NCBI GenBank assembly: GCA_001898405.1
Contig: MKTW01000009.1
Location: 1-64,000, forward strand
Reading direction: 5' to 3'
Source of the DNA: Sphingobacteriales bacterium 44-61
GTDB taxonomy: Bacteria; Bacteroidota; Bacteroidia; Chitinophagales; Chitinophagaceae
DNA length: 64,000 bases
This document shows positions 40,960 to 49,079 of this stretch, piece by piece. The notes beneath the pieces are model-generated. The model made no database searches. It had not been told where the DNA came from and worked only from the letters and a program-made list of their open reading frames with translations. A program made the position numbers and the translations under genes. Every line of letters begins with the position of its first letter. Position 1 is the stretch's first letter.

Positions 40960-41680
40960 TAGAATGATTTTTCAGGTTTTGGTAAATGGTTTGAGCAAAC
41001 TCCACGGCATGTTTCCCATCACCGTGTATACATATCGTTTCTGCTGTTACAGGTATCTCTTTTCCTGTAATGGCTATAACTGTTTTATTACTCACCATCT
41101 TCAATACCTGTTCCGCCACTTCATCGGCATCTTCCAGTAAGGCTCCCGGTAGTGAGCGTGAGCGGAGGCTTCCATTCTCTTCATACCGGCGATCCGCAAA
41201 CACTTCGCTGGCTGTTTGCAGTCCCAGGGTTTTTGCTTCATTAATGGAATGACTGTTGCTTAAGCCGACAAGTATCAGGGACGGATCAAAATCATGCACA
41301 ACCCTGGCAATTGTATCAGCCAGTTGTTTATCGCGGGCCGACATATTATATAATGCACCATGTGGCTTCACATGCTTTATTGAAACGGCCTGCGTTTTTA
41401 CTATTTTCTGTAATATTATTAACTGCTGCAGCACCAGCTCATACACCGCATCCGGAGGAAGTTCCATCTCCTTTCGTCCAAAATTCTCCTTATCCAGGAA
41501 AGACACATGTGCACCAATTGCGACACCATACCTGCTCGCAAGAGCTACTGTTTGCTGCATGGTTTCTTCATTGCCTGCATGATAGCCACAGGCAATATTG
41601 ACAGAGCTGATATAAGGCATCAATGCTGCATCATTGTCCATGCCTTCTCCCATATCGCAATTGATATCAATGTAACGCAT
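40940..41680 (-). CDS. pxpA: 5-oxoprolinase subunit A (LamB/YcsF family)
   Basis: The 246-residue protein has the LamB/YcsF start MRYIDINCDMGEGMDNDAALMPYISSVNIACGYHAGN with the typical acidic and His residues, and later VSIKHVKPHGALYN and FADRRYEENGSL...GALLEDADEVAEQVL. PxpA works with PxpB and PxpC to cleave 5-oxo-L-proline (a by-product of glutamate and glutamine chemistry) to glutamate with ATP. It overlaps pxpC by 14 bases and the transporter gene by 20, so all four genes are translated as one operon. The family is universal in this pathway. Confidence 0.93.
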   Translation of the reverse strand: MRYIDINCDMGEGMDNDAALMPYISSVNIACGYHAGNEETMQQTVALASRYGVAIGAHVSFLDKENFGRKEMELPPDAVYELVLQQLIILQKIVKTQAVSIKHVKPHGALYNMSARDKQLADTIARVVHDFDPSLILVGLSNSHSINEAKTLGLQTASEVFADRRYEENGSLRSRSLPGALLEDADEVAEQVLKMVSNKTVIAITGKEIPVTAETICIHGDGKHAVEFAQTIYQNLKNHSIEIKPF

Positions 41681-42662
41681 GAATAAAGTGTTCCAGTTTT
41701 AATTGACAGGCATTTCTTATCTGCTGCAAATGTTTTTGCTGCTGAATAAAAAGTTCTTCGGCTTGCTGATGATCCATTAAACTAAATCGTACGGGTTCAC
41801 CAGGCCGCACCTGCGCAAGTTTTGAATGATGTGCAGATATCACATGTCCTACACGCGGATAACCTCCTGTGGTTTGGTGATCGGCCATCAGGATCGTGAG
41901 TTGACCATTGGGCAGCAACTGCAAAGTGCCGAAGTTCACGGCTGTTGAGATCATTTCTTCTTTGCTTTCAAGCTGTAGCGGCTCTCCCTGCAGGCGATAA
42001 CCCATCCGGTCTGACTGCGGCGTAAGGGTAAATGTTTGCTGCAGTAATTGCTTTTGTGAGGCTTCTGTGAGGCGTGCCCATTCTTTACCCAGCAATATGT
42101 TTATTTCAACTCCCGGTTGCTTTTCCCAATCAGTGGATGCCTGCCAGGGCAACAGGCAAAATTCTTTTCCATGCAGATAGGGCCCCCAGTTTAGGGAAGA
42201 GCTTAACCTGATCTCATCATCTGTTTGCAAAGACCGTCCCGAGTAGCCGCCTGCCGCGGCTTTGAGGTGGGTGCTGTAGCTATTCAGCCATTGGTTCATT
42301 TCCAGGCCACCTTCAATAGCGAGGTAAGCCCTTGCACCTTTATTCAACCGTTGAAACTGTAGAACGCTGTATTTATTCACCAGCACAGGTTGGTTCACCG
42401 GAATATCTTCTCCATTCAATGCCGCGCAAAAATCAGCTCCGGTGATAGCGATCAATGCCGGTCTTTCAAAGAAAAAAGAAGCAGCAGGGAAATGCAGCTC
42501 TATTACCGGCTGCCCGGGATCATTTCCTACCAGTATGTTGGCCAGTTGTGCTGAAAACCGGTCCATCGCCCCTGCAGGATTGATGCCGAGATGCTGCCAG
42601 CCATAACGGCCCAGGTCCTGGATGGTGTCCAGTACGCCTGATTTAATAATCCTTAAATTCAT
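41667..42662 (-). CDS. pxpC: 5-oxoprolinase subunit C (KipA family)
   Basis: The 331-residue protein has the family features GVLDTIQDLGRYGWQHLGINPAGAMDRFSAQLAN at the N-terminus and DRMGYRLQGEPLQL and ILMADHQTTGGYPRVGHV further on. It is the partner of PxpB, forming the carboxyltransferase-like part of the 5-oxoprolinase. In B. subtilis the same protein was first named as an anti-kinase partner (KipA); the enzyme role is now favoured. The reading frame overlaps pxpB by 20 bases. Confidence 0.93.
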   Translation of the reverse strand: MNLRIIKSGVLDTIQDLGRYGWQHLGINPAGAMDRFSAQLANILVGNDPGQPVIELHFPAASFFFERPALIAITGADFCAALNGEDIPVNQPVLVNKYSVLQFQRLNKGARAYLAIEGGLEMNQWLNSYSTHLKAAAGGYSGRSLQTDDEIRLSSSLNWGPYLHGKEFCLLPWQASTDWEKQPGVEINILLGKEWARLTEASQKQLLQQTFTLTPQSDRMGYRLQGEPLQLESKEEMISTAVNFGTLQLLPNGQLTILMADHQTTGGYPRVGHVISAHHSKLAQVRPGEPVRFSLMDHQQAEELFIQQQKHLQQIRNACQLKLEHFIHALH

Positions 42663-43350
42663 CTTTGCTGATTGATACGAATTTTACACTGTCTCCCGGC
42701 TTTAATAAAGTAAGCGGGTCCCGGGTTGCATCAAATATTTTCAATGGCGTACGGCCAATAATATGCCACCCGCCGGGTGAGGACAAAGAGTAAATACCTG
42801 TTTGTCTTCCTGCAATGCCGATGCTGCCGGCACTTACTGACGAGGGTTGCATTTTGCGTGACATAGCTAGCTTTTCATCTGTTTCTCCCAGGTAAGTGAA
42901 GCCGGGTAAAAAGCCCAGCAGGTACACACGGTAGGGAACAGATGTGTGTAAATGCACAACCTCTTCCATAGACATATTTTTTTCTTTTGCCAGCAAAGGA
43001 AGATCAGGGCCAAAGAAAGGGTCATAACAAACAGGAACGATCATTTCTGTTGCAGATACCATTTCTTCCTGGTCCAGTGCTTTCAAGCGCAGATGCAATA
43101 ATCCTCCCATCCAGTCATATACCGTTTTGCCAACCGGCCTGTGATGGCTGCAATACAGCAGATCATAATGAACAGTAAGGGAGCTATATGCAGGTATGGC
43201 TTCCTTCATCCCCGGAAGAGGAGATGCTTTCAGCTCCTGGTAAAGCTTCATTACAATATTATTCAGGTCAGGACTGATCCGGTTGCCAAAATCAACCGTC
43301 ATGGCGGAATCTCCCAGGGGAAAAATATGATATGGAATAGTACAACTCAT
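42643..43350 (-). CDS. pxpB: 5-oxoprolinase subunit B (KipI family)
   Basis: The 235-residue protein has the KipI/AHS1 pattern IFPLGDSAMTVDFGNRISPDLN, VPYRVYLLGFLPGFTYLGETDEKLAMSRK and SVSAGSIGIAGRQTGIYSLSSPGGWHIIGRTPL. It is the first gene of the minus-strand pxp operon and the ATP-dependent activity partner of PxpC. Its start lies only 39 bases from that of a divergent radical SAM gene, so its promoter must lie in or overlap the other gene. Confidence 0.93.
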   Translation of the reverse strand: MSCTIPYHIFPLGDSAMTVDFGNRISPDLNNIVMKLYQELKASPLPGMKEAIPAYSSLTVHYDLLYCSHHRPVGKTVYDWMGGLLHLRLKALDQEEMVSATEMIVPVCYDPFFGPDLPLLAKEKNMSMEEVVHLHTSVPYRVYLLGFLPGFTYLGETDEKLAMSRKMQPSSVSAGSIGIAGRQTGIYSLSSPGGWHIIGRTPLKIFDATRDPLTLLKPGDSVKFVSISKDEFKDY

Positions 43351-43374
43351 GAAATACGTTTGAAGATACCAACT

Positions 43375-43382
43375 TAACTTTA
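43375..43382 (+). promoter_or_regulatory. -7-like box next to the radical SAM start codon
   Basis: TAACTTTA matches the Bacteroidota -7 box TAnnTTTG except the last base and ends 7 bases before ATG 43390. It lies within the 39-base divergent gap with pxpB. Confidence 0.4.
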
Positions 43383-43389
43383 CTCCTGA

Positions 43390-44421
43390 ATGGCCCGGGT
43401 GAACAGAAACGATAGTATTAATCTTTTATCCAAGCTTACGCTCGGGAGGGCGTGGAATGGCTTAAAAGTACTGAGCAGTTATTATCTCAGCAAATGGACA
43501 AAGAAACCTGTTCAATGGGGCTATCCTGTGTCCATCTCCTTCGAACCTACTACATCCTGCAATCTCCGTTGCCCCGAATGCCCCAGTGGATTAAGAGCGT
43601 TTACACGGCCTACCGGTATGCTGCAGAAAGATTTTTTCAGGGAAACAATTGATCAATTACATAAGGAGCTGCTGTATCTCGTGTTTTATTTCCAGGGCGA
43701 GCCCTATCTCAATCCTTCTTTCCTGGATATGGTGAAATACGCTTCGGAGAAAAAGATCTATACGGCTACTTCCACCAATGCACACTACCTCACCGACGAA
43801 AATGCACGCCGTACTATTGAAAGCGGTCTCGACCGGCTGATCATTTCCATTGATGGCACTACGCAGGAAGTGTATCAGCAATACCGTGTGGGAGGGCAAT
43901 TGAAAAAAGTGCTGGAGGGAGCAGGCAATATTGTGAAATGGAAAAAAGAACTGAAAAGCAAAACGCCTTTTGTAGTATTTCAGTTCCTCGTTGTGCGGCA
44001 TAATGAACACCAGATAGAAGAAGTGAAGCAACTGGCAAAGGAAATAGGGGTGGATGATGTGTGGTTCAAAACAGCCCAGGTATATGATTATGAAAATGAC
44101 CCCAACCGGCTTATACCAACCATCGATAAATACAGCCGGTACCGCAAAACCGGTAATGGCACTGAATTCAAAGGAAAATTATCCAATCAGTGCTGGAGAC
44201 TGTGGCATGATCCGGTGATCACCTGGGACGGGCTGGTAGCTCCCTGCTGCTTTGATAAAGATGCGCAACACCGGCTCGGCGATCTTCGAAAAAATTCGTT
44301 CAAAGAGATTTGGAAGAACGGGGAATACACTAAATTCAGGACACAAATTCTGAAAGGACGGAAAAACATTGACATCTGCGCCAACTGCTCGGAAGGGACC
44401 AAAGTTTGGGGCGATGATTGA
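43390..44421 (+). CDS. Radical SAM/SPASM domain protein
   Basis: The 343-residue protein has the radical SAM cluster motif CNLRCPEC (Cys57, Cys61, Cys64) in SFEPTTSCNLRCPECPSG, and a C-terminal SPASM region with Cys pairs in NQCWRLWHDPVITWDG...APCCFD and DICANCSEG. These enzymes use a 4Fe-4S cluster to split S-adenosylmethionine, and the extra SPASM clusters usually serve modification of peptides or enzymes; the substrate is unknown here. The DinB-like gene follows after 15 bases. It is not next to any short peptide gene, so a RiPP role has no local support. The -7-like box lies 7 bases before the start. Confidence 0.85.
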   Translation: MARVNRNDSINLLSKLTLGRAWNGLKVLSSYYLSKWTKKPVQWGYPVSISFEPTTSCNLRCPECPSGLRAFTRPTGMLQKDFFRETIDQLHKELLYLVFYFQGEPYLNPSFLDMVKYASEKKIYTATSTNAHYLTDENARRTIESGLDRLIISIDGTTQEVYQQYRVGGQLKKVLEGAGNIVKWKKELKSKTPFVVFQFLVVRHNEHQIEEVKQLAKEIGVDDVWFKTAQVYDYENDPNRLIPTIDKYSRYRKTGNGTEFKGKLSNQCWRLWHDPVITWDGLVAPCCFDKDAQHRLGDLRKNSFKEIWKNGEYTKFRTQILKGRKNIDICANCSEGTKVWGDD

Positions 44422-44436
44422 TCCAAAACAGCCAGC

Positions 44437-44925
44437 ATGCTAATACCTTCTTCTATATCCACCCGTTTACAATACCAGCACAAATCCCTTATTGACATAA
44501 TTGATGGTCTTTCAGACGAAGAGATCAGGCGTTCAGTCTATCCCGGCAAATGGTCTATTTTCGAGAATATAGTTCATCTCGAAACCTACCAGCATACTTT
44601 TATCCGGAGAGTGAGGGAAATGCTGGAAAGTGATAATCCTACCTTTGGACGATACACCGCAGAAGCAGATCCTTTGTTCCTTGACCATTGTTCCAAATCA
44701 TCGAGGGAGATTATGCAGGATCTCTTAGGTACCCGGAAAGAACTGGCAGCAGGAATGCTGACCTTTACAGAAAATGATCTGGCCAAAACCGGAAGCCATC
44801 CGGTGTATGGGCCAATGAACATGCTTCAGTGGCTGAATTTTTTCCTCTTACATGAAGCACATCATTTATTTACTATTTTCAAAATGGCTGCTGAACTTAA
44901 AAGAATGCAGCAGAATATTATCTAA
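44437..44925 (+). CDS. DinB-like metal-binding protein
   Basis: The 162-residue protein has the DinB_2 four-helix pattern with the three-His metal triad: His47 (NIVHLETYQ) and the pair near the end in HEAHHLFTIF (His139, His143). Members use the triad to hold a divalent metal, and many act as thiol-dependent S-transferases, for example with bacillithiol, or have unknown activity. It is 15 bases downstream of the radical SAM gene and probably in the same operon. The exact reaction is unknown. Confidence 0.78.
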   Translation: MLIPSSISTRLQYQHKSLIDIIDGLSDEEIRRSVYPGKWSIFENIVHLETYQHTFIRRVREMLESDNPTFGRYTAEADPLFLDHCSKSSREIMQDLLGTRKELAAGMLTFTENDLAKTGSHPVYGPMNMLQWLNFFLLHEAHHLFTIFKMAAELKRMQQNII

Positions 44926-44991
44926 TAAGATGAATATCAGTTTTTTATGTAAAATGGTATGAGATGCCCGGATAAATTTTTAAGAAATTTC

Positions 44992-45012
44992 AATGTTATA
45001 ACATTAAATTTG
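44992..45012 (+). promoter_or_regulatory. MarR-type operator overlapping a -7 box
   Basis: AATGTTATAACATT (44992-45005) is a perfect 14-base dyad, and TAAATTTG (45005-45012) directly after it fits the -7 box TAnnTTTG exactly. The same dyad plus box occurs at 58210-58232 before the OB-fold/YceI operon. Placed here, a bound dimer would block polymerase, as expected for an autorepressing MarR protein. Confidence 0.65.
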
Positions 45013-45077
45013 CAGTAAGGTTATTTGAATCAGTTTCGGCACTACTCTATCATTTTCATTCATTAAACCTTGCGACT

Positions 45078-45530
45078 ATGGGAATCGATCAGGACATACA
45101 GACCAAATTCCGCAATGAATACCAGAAAGCGGCAGTCAATATTATTTATACTTACAACTGGATGACGGAGCGTACCAAAGAGATCTTTGCTGCTGCCGAC
45201 ATCACTCCACAACAGTTCAACATACTCCGCATTCTCCGTGGCAGCCTCCCCAACCCTCTTTCCACCCTGCAGATCCGCGAGCGTATGCTCGACAAAATGA
45301 GCGATACCAGTCGCATAGTAGACCGGCTTATCGCCAAAGGATTGGTGAAAAAAGGCATTTGTAAAACCGACCGCCGCCTCGTTGATGTGATCATTACTGA
45401 AAAAGGCAAAAAGGTCCTGGAAAAACTTGACCTCCAGCAGGACGAAATGGACAACGTAATTGGTAACCTCAGCAAAAAGGAAGCACTCGTCTTAAGCGAG
45501 CTATTAGACAAACTTCGAGGAAGTAAATAG
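45078..45530 (+). CDS. MarR-family transcriptional regulator
   Basis: The 150-residue protein has the MarR winged-helix core (about 45-120): FNILRILRGSLPNPLSTLQIRERM, then SDTSRIVDRLIAKGLVKKGICKTDRRLVDVIITEKGKKVLEKL, with the DRR motif of the wing. The DNA-binding dimer should read a 14-16-base dyad, and AATGTTATAACATT lies 73-86 bases upstream of its start. The likely targets are itself and the OB-fold/YceI operon at 58.3 kb. It may respond to oxidative or small-molecule stress. A shared operator across the window is an unusual and testable clue. Confidence 0.9.
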   Translation: MGIDQDIQTKFRNEYQKAAVNIIYTYNWMTERTKEIFAAADITPQQFNILRILRGSLPNPLSTLQIRERMLDKMSDTSRIVDRLIAKGLVKKGICKTDRRLVDVIITEKGKKVLEKLDLQQDEMDNVIGNLSKKEALVLSELLDKLRGSK

Positions 45531-45625
45531 TGATCAATGGCCGGGTGATCCCAGCTATGAGAATAAAACATAGCAGTTATCCTACCGCAGATAATCATTT
45601 ATCCTTTTCTTAACCCCAGATAAGG

Positions 45626-45633
45626 TATTTTTG
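45626..45633 (+). promoter_or_regulatory. -7 box of the family-10-like glycosylhydrolase gene
   Basis: TATTTTTG matches TAnnTTTG exactly, 26 bases before ATG 45660. No clear TTTG lies 19 bases upstream. Confidence 0.45.
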
Positions 45634-45659
45634 CGCTCATTTATTATTGATTTACAACA

Positions 45660-46868
45660 ATGAAGCTGTTTTTTTCCTGTCTGGTTTGCCTGTTTAGCAT
45701 TAGCTTATTTGCCCAACCCGAATATGAATTCAGGGGTGTTTGGATTGCTACGGTAGATAATATCGACTGGCCCCCTAAAGGTGTGACCAACCCAGCACAG
45801 CAAAAAGCAGATTTTATCCGGCAGCTCGATCTTCATAAGCGTAATGGCATCAATGCCGTGATCGTACAGATCAGGCCTGCAGCCGATGCTTTCTATGCTT
45901 CCCCTTATGAGCCCTGGAGCCAATGGCTGACAGGTATCCAGGGGAAACCTACTTTCCCGTTCTATGATCCGCTCGTTTTCATGATCGAAGAAGCACATAA
46001 AAGAGGAATGGAGTTTCATGCCTGGCTCAATCCTTACCGCGCCAATTTTAATATCCGTACAGCATCCATCTCTCCGGACCATATCACCCGCAAACATCCT
46101 GAATGGTTCCTGACCTATGGTGATAAGAAATATTTTGACCCGGCTAATAAACTGGGGCAGGAGTTTGTAGTAAATGTGGTCAGGGATATTGTAAAACGCT
46201 ACGATATCGACGCCATTCACATGGATGATTATTTCTACCCTTATCGTATCCCGGGAAAAGAATTCCCCGATGCGGCATCTTACCGCAAATCGGGTAGCCC
46301 GCTTTCAAAGGATGACTGGAGAAGAGCGAATGTTGATTCCATCATTGAAAAAATAAGTGTGGCCATTAAAATGGAGAAGCCTTTTTGCAAATTCGGGATC
46401 TCTCCTTTCAGCGTATGGCGCAACCTTTCACAAGATCCGGACGGAAGTAATACCAAAGCCGGCGTCACTAATTATGACGATCTCTATGCCGATATCTTAT
46501 TATGGTTAAGAAATGGCTGGATCGATTATGTAGCGCCACAGCTCTATCTCGAAATTGGTCATGACAAAATCCCATTTGAAACAATGGTGGATTGGTGGAG
46601 CAAGCACAGCTATGGAAGGCATGTCTATATCGGTCACGGTATTTACCGTGTGAATGAAAGAAATGCAGCATGGAAAAAACCTGCAGAATTACCCAACCAG
46701 ATCAAACTGGTAAGAGAATATCCTGAAATACAGGGAAGCATTTTCTATAATAGTTCTGCTTTTGAACGAAATCCCAATGGCTGGAATGACAGCCTGCGCA
46801 ATAATTATTATAAAGAGCCTGCCAAAATACCTGTAATGGAATGGCTGCCGGAGCGGGAAAAGAAATAA
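45660..46868 (+). CDS. Family-10-like glycosylhydrolase (GHL10/DUF187 type)
   Basis: The 402-residue protein has a signal peptide (residues 1-19, SLFAQP) and the GHL10 opening EYEFRGVWIATVDNIDWPPKG, then INAVIVQIRPAADAFYAS, FHAWLNPYRANF, and IDAIHMDDYFYPYRIPG with a conserved acidic pair, FCKFGISPFSVWRN and GWIDYVAPQLYLEIG. This type of enzyme is thought to cleave polysaccharides such as peptidoglycan glycan strands or other glucans outside the cell. It acts in the periplasm or at the surface; the natural substrate is uncertain. It stands alone, convergent with a small secreted-protein gene. Confidence 0.85.
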   Translation: MKLFFSCLVCLFSISLFAQPEYEFRGVWIATVDNIDWPPKGVTNPAQQKADFIRQLDLHKRNGINAVIVQIRPAADAFYASPYEPWSQWLTGIQGKPTFPFYDPLVFMIEEAHKRGMEFHAWLNPYRANFNIRTASISPDHITRKHPEWFLTYGDKKYFDPANKLGQEFVVNVVRDIVKRYDIDAIHMDDYFYPYRIPGKEFPDAASYRKSGSPLSKDDWRRANVDSIIEKISVAIKMEKPFCKFGISPFSVWRNLSQDPDGSNTKAGVTNYDDLYADILLWLRNGWIDYVAPQLYLEIGHDKIPFETMVDWWSKHSYGRHVYIGHGIYRVNERNAAWKKPAELPNQIKLVREYPEIQGSIFYNSSAFERNPNGWNDSLRNNYYKEPAKIPVMEWLPEREKK

Positions 46869-46926
46869 GGGTCACCCTTCTCGTTGTGTAACAGTAATAC
46901 CAGGTTGTGTTCTTTATCAATACTGA

Positions 46927-47055
46927 TATTTTCCCACGAAGACAACGAAGACCACAAAGAATTAATGCTTTAAGGTTTACTCACTCTATGGATTTCGGGT
47001 ATCTCAATAAAGTAAGATACTTCTTTGTGGTCTTCGTTGTCTTCGTGGGAAAATA
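46927..47055. repeat. 35-bp perfect inverted repeat with 59-base loop
   Basis: The left arm (46927-46961) begins TATTTTCCCACGAAGACAAC and the right arm (47021-47055) is its exact complement. The arms are built of the short unit CGAAGACAA/CGAAGACCA. It lies between the convergent genes ending at 46868 and 47100 and could end both transcripts. A related single-arm copy is at 35688-35712. Confidence 0.7.
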
Positions 47056-47099
47056 CCTTACCTGAGGCTGAGTTATTACCCCATCTTCGCGATACTTCC

Positions 47100-47471
47100 T
47101 TATCTTCTCAAAACAGCATTCGGTTTCTGCTCCAGGTAATCCGTATACTCCAATGATCCCAACCGGAATCGCAACGGTATAGAAGTAGCTTTTTCAAACT
47201 CCCATTCTTTCTTACAAAAAAACGTCTGAGGAATATTCGGCCCCAATAAAAACGAGGGCCTGGCGGTAGTAAAGGCCGAGCCGGAAAGCATTCGTTCACC
47301 CTGTTTCAATAAAGCCACTACTCTTAGCTTTTTTTCTTGACTAAAAGAGCTTTTAAACGGGAGATTTGTCTTAAATTCAGGAAAGTTTTCCACATTTTTT
47401 TCCTGTGAAAAAATTTCCCCGTTAAAGAGGAAAATCAATACAACAACAAAGTAAAACCGTCGTTCTGACAT
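47100..47471 (-). CDS. Small secreted protein, unknown function
   Basis: The 123-residue protein has a signal peptide (residues 1-22, FNGEIFSQ) followed by a basic, beta-like body (FKTNLPFKSSFSQEKKLRVVALLKQGERMLSGSAFTTARP). One Cys is present in FFCKKEWEF. I do not recognise a family. It is divergent from rpoN (108 bases) and convergent with the glycosylhydrolase. Its likely site is the periplasm or outer membrane. Confidence 0.6.
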   Translation of the reverse strand: MSERRFYFVVVLIFLFNGEIFSQEKNVENFPEFKTNLPFKSSFSQEKKLRVVALLKQGERMLSGSAFTTARPSFLLGPNIPQTFFCKKEWEFEKATSIPLRFRLGSLEYTDYLEQKPNAVLRR

Positions 47472-47578
47472 GCCGTATCCTATTGTTTTGTAAATTTACG
47501 GCCTGATTTTTGATAAACGGCCGGATTTTTGTCTAAGTGATAAGCTTTTACATAACCAGCCACTAAATCTCTGAATTT

Positions 47579-49066
47579 ATGGCCCTTAGCCAAACATTAC
47601 AGCAGAAGCTTTTACAAAAATTATCCCCGCAGCAGATTCAGTTGATGAAGCTGTTGCAAGTGCCTACAGCAAACCTGGAAGAACGTATCAAGGAAGAACT
47701 GGAAGAAAACCCTGCCCTGGAACTGGACGACGAGAAACATGATGATGCTGCAGATGAACTTAAAGATGAGTTTACTGAAACCGAGGATAATGAATACGAA
47801 GAGAAAAGTGGAAGCGAAGACGAATACGATAATATAGATGTCAGCGAATACGTGCATGATGGAGATGACGATGTTGCTGACTACAAACTGCGCGATGATA
47901 ATTACCCCGACGAAGAGCAAAAACAGATTCCCTTTAAAACAGAAGCCAGTTTTTACGAAACCCTGCTCATGCAACTGGGCTTGCTGAAATTGAGTGAAAA
48001 AGAACAGCGCATCGCCGAGCAGATAGTGGGCAGTATTGACGAGGATGGTTATCTCCGCCGGGAAACTTCGGCGATCGTGGATGACCTGGCTTTCCGCCAG
48101 AATATTTCTGCCACGGAAGAAGAAGTAGAAGCCATTATTCAACGCATACAGCGTTTTGACCCACCCGGTGTAGCGGCCCGTGACCTGCAGGAGTGCCTGC
48201 TGCTACAGCTACAGCGCCAGAAAGATGAAGGCAAGGATGTAGATACTGCCATGCTTGCGATCCGCCGCTACTTCGATGAGTTTACCAAAAAGCATTATGA
48301 AAAGATCCAGCGTGGCCTTAATATAGATGAAGAACAGCTGAAGGAAGTGATGCAGCAGATCATCCGCCTCAACCCTAAACCGGGCGGCAATGTAGGCAGC
48401 ATCAATAAAGCCGAAAGCTATGTGGTGCCTGATTTTTTTATCCTCAATAATAACGGCAAACTGGAACTCACGCTCAACTCCCGCAATGCACCCGAGCTCC
48501 GCATCAGCGAAGGCTACCGTGATATGATGAAGGAATATGACCGCGGCGCTAAAAAAGACAAGCGTCAGAAAGAAGCTGTACTATTCATCAAACAAAAAAT
48601 TGATGCCGCCAAATGGTTTATCGATGCCATCAAGCAACGCCAGCACACTTTACTGAGCACCATGACGGCTATCATGAACCACCAGCATGATTTCTTTCTT
48701 ACCGGTGATGAAACAACCCTGCGCCCAATGATCCTGAAAGATATTGCAGAGAAAACAGGATTGGATATTTCCACTGTAAGCCGTGTAGCCAACAGCAAGT
48801 TTGTACAAACTGAATTTGGCACTTATCGCCTCAAATTCTTCTTCAGTGAATCATTGAGTACGGATAGTGGTGAAGAAGTGTCTACCCGTGAAGTAAAAAA
48901 GATCCTCAGCGATCTTATTGAAGGGGAAAATAAAAAACGTCCGCTCAGTGATGAGCGGCTCACAGAGCTGCTGCAGGAAAAGGGCTACAATATTGCACGC
49001 CGCACTGTAGCCAAATACCGCGAACAATTGAATATACCTGTTGCTCGTTTGAGAAAAGAATTGTAG
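47579..49066 (+). CDS. rpoN: RNA polymerase sigma-54 factor
   Basis: The 495-residue protein has the three sigma-54 parts: the Gln/Leu-rich activator-interacting region (LSQTLQQKLLQKLSPQQIQLMKLLQVPTANLEERIKEELEENPALE), an acidic linker at about 50-125 (DDEKHDDAADELKDEF...), the core-binding domain, and the C-terminal DNA-binding part with the RpoN box ARRTVAKYREQL at about 478. It directs transcription from -24/-12 promoters and needs an AAA+ activator. Length and order are normal. The very acidic linker, nearly all Asp and Glu, is longer than in enterobacteria. Confidence 0.95.
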   Translation: MALSQTLQQKLLQKLSPQQIQLMKLLQVPTANLEERIKEELEENPALELDDEKHDDAADELKDEFTETEDNEYEEKSGSEDEYDNIDVSEYVHDGDDDVADYKLRDDNYPDEEQKQIPFKTEASFYETLLMQLGLLKLSEKEQRIAEQIVGSIDEDGYLRRETSAIVDDLAFRQNISATEEEVEAIIQRIQRFDPPGVAARDLQECLLLQLQRQKDEGKDVDTAMLAIRRYFDEFTKKHYEKIQRGLNIDEEQLKEVMQQIIRLNPKPGGNVGSINKAESYVVPDFFILNNNGKLELTLNSRNAPELRISEGYRDMMKEYDRGAKKDKRQKEAVLFIKQKIDAAKWFIDAIKQRQHTLLSTMTAIMNHQHDFFLTGDETTLRPMILKDIAEKTGLDISTVSRVANSKFVQTEFGTYRLKFFFSESLSTDSGEEVSTREVKKILSDLIEGENKKRPLSDERLTELLQEKGYNIARRTVAKYREQLNIPVARLRKEL

Positions 49067-49079
49067 GTTTCATTTTCTG

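Noticed and set aside
43390-44421. RiPP cluster around the SPASM radical SAM gene
   Set aside because: No short precursor frame with a leader was found within 2 kb on either side, and the next gene is DinB-like.
46927-47055. CRISPR-like array suggested by repeated CGAAGAC units
   Set aside because: There are only two arms in opposite orientation, no regular spacers and no cas genes.
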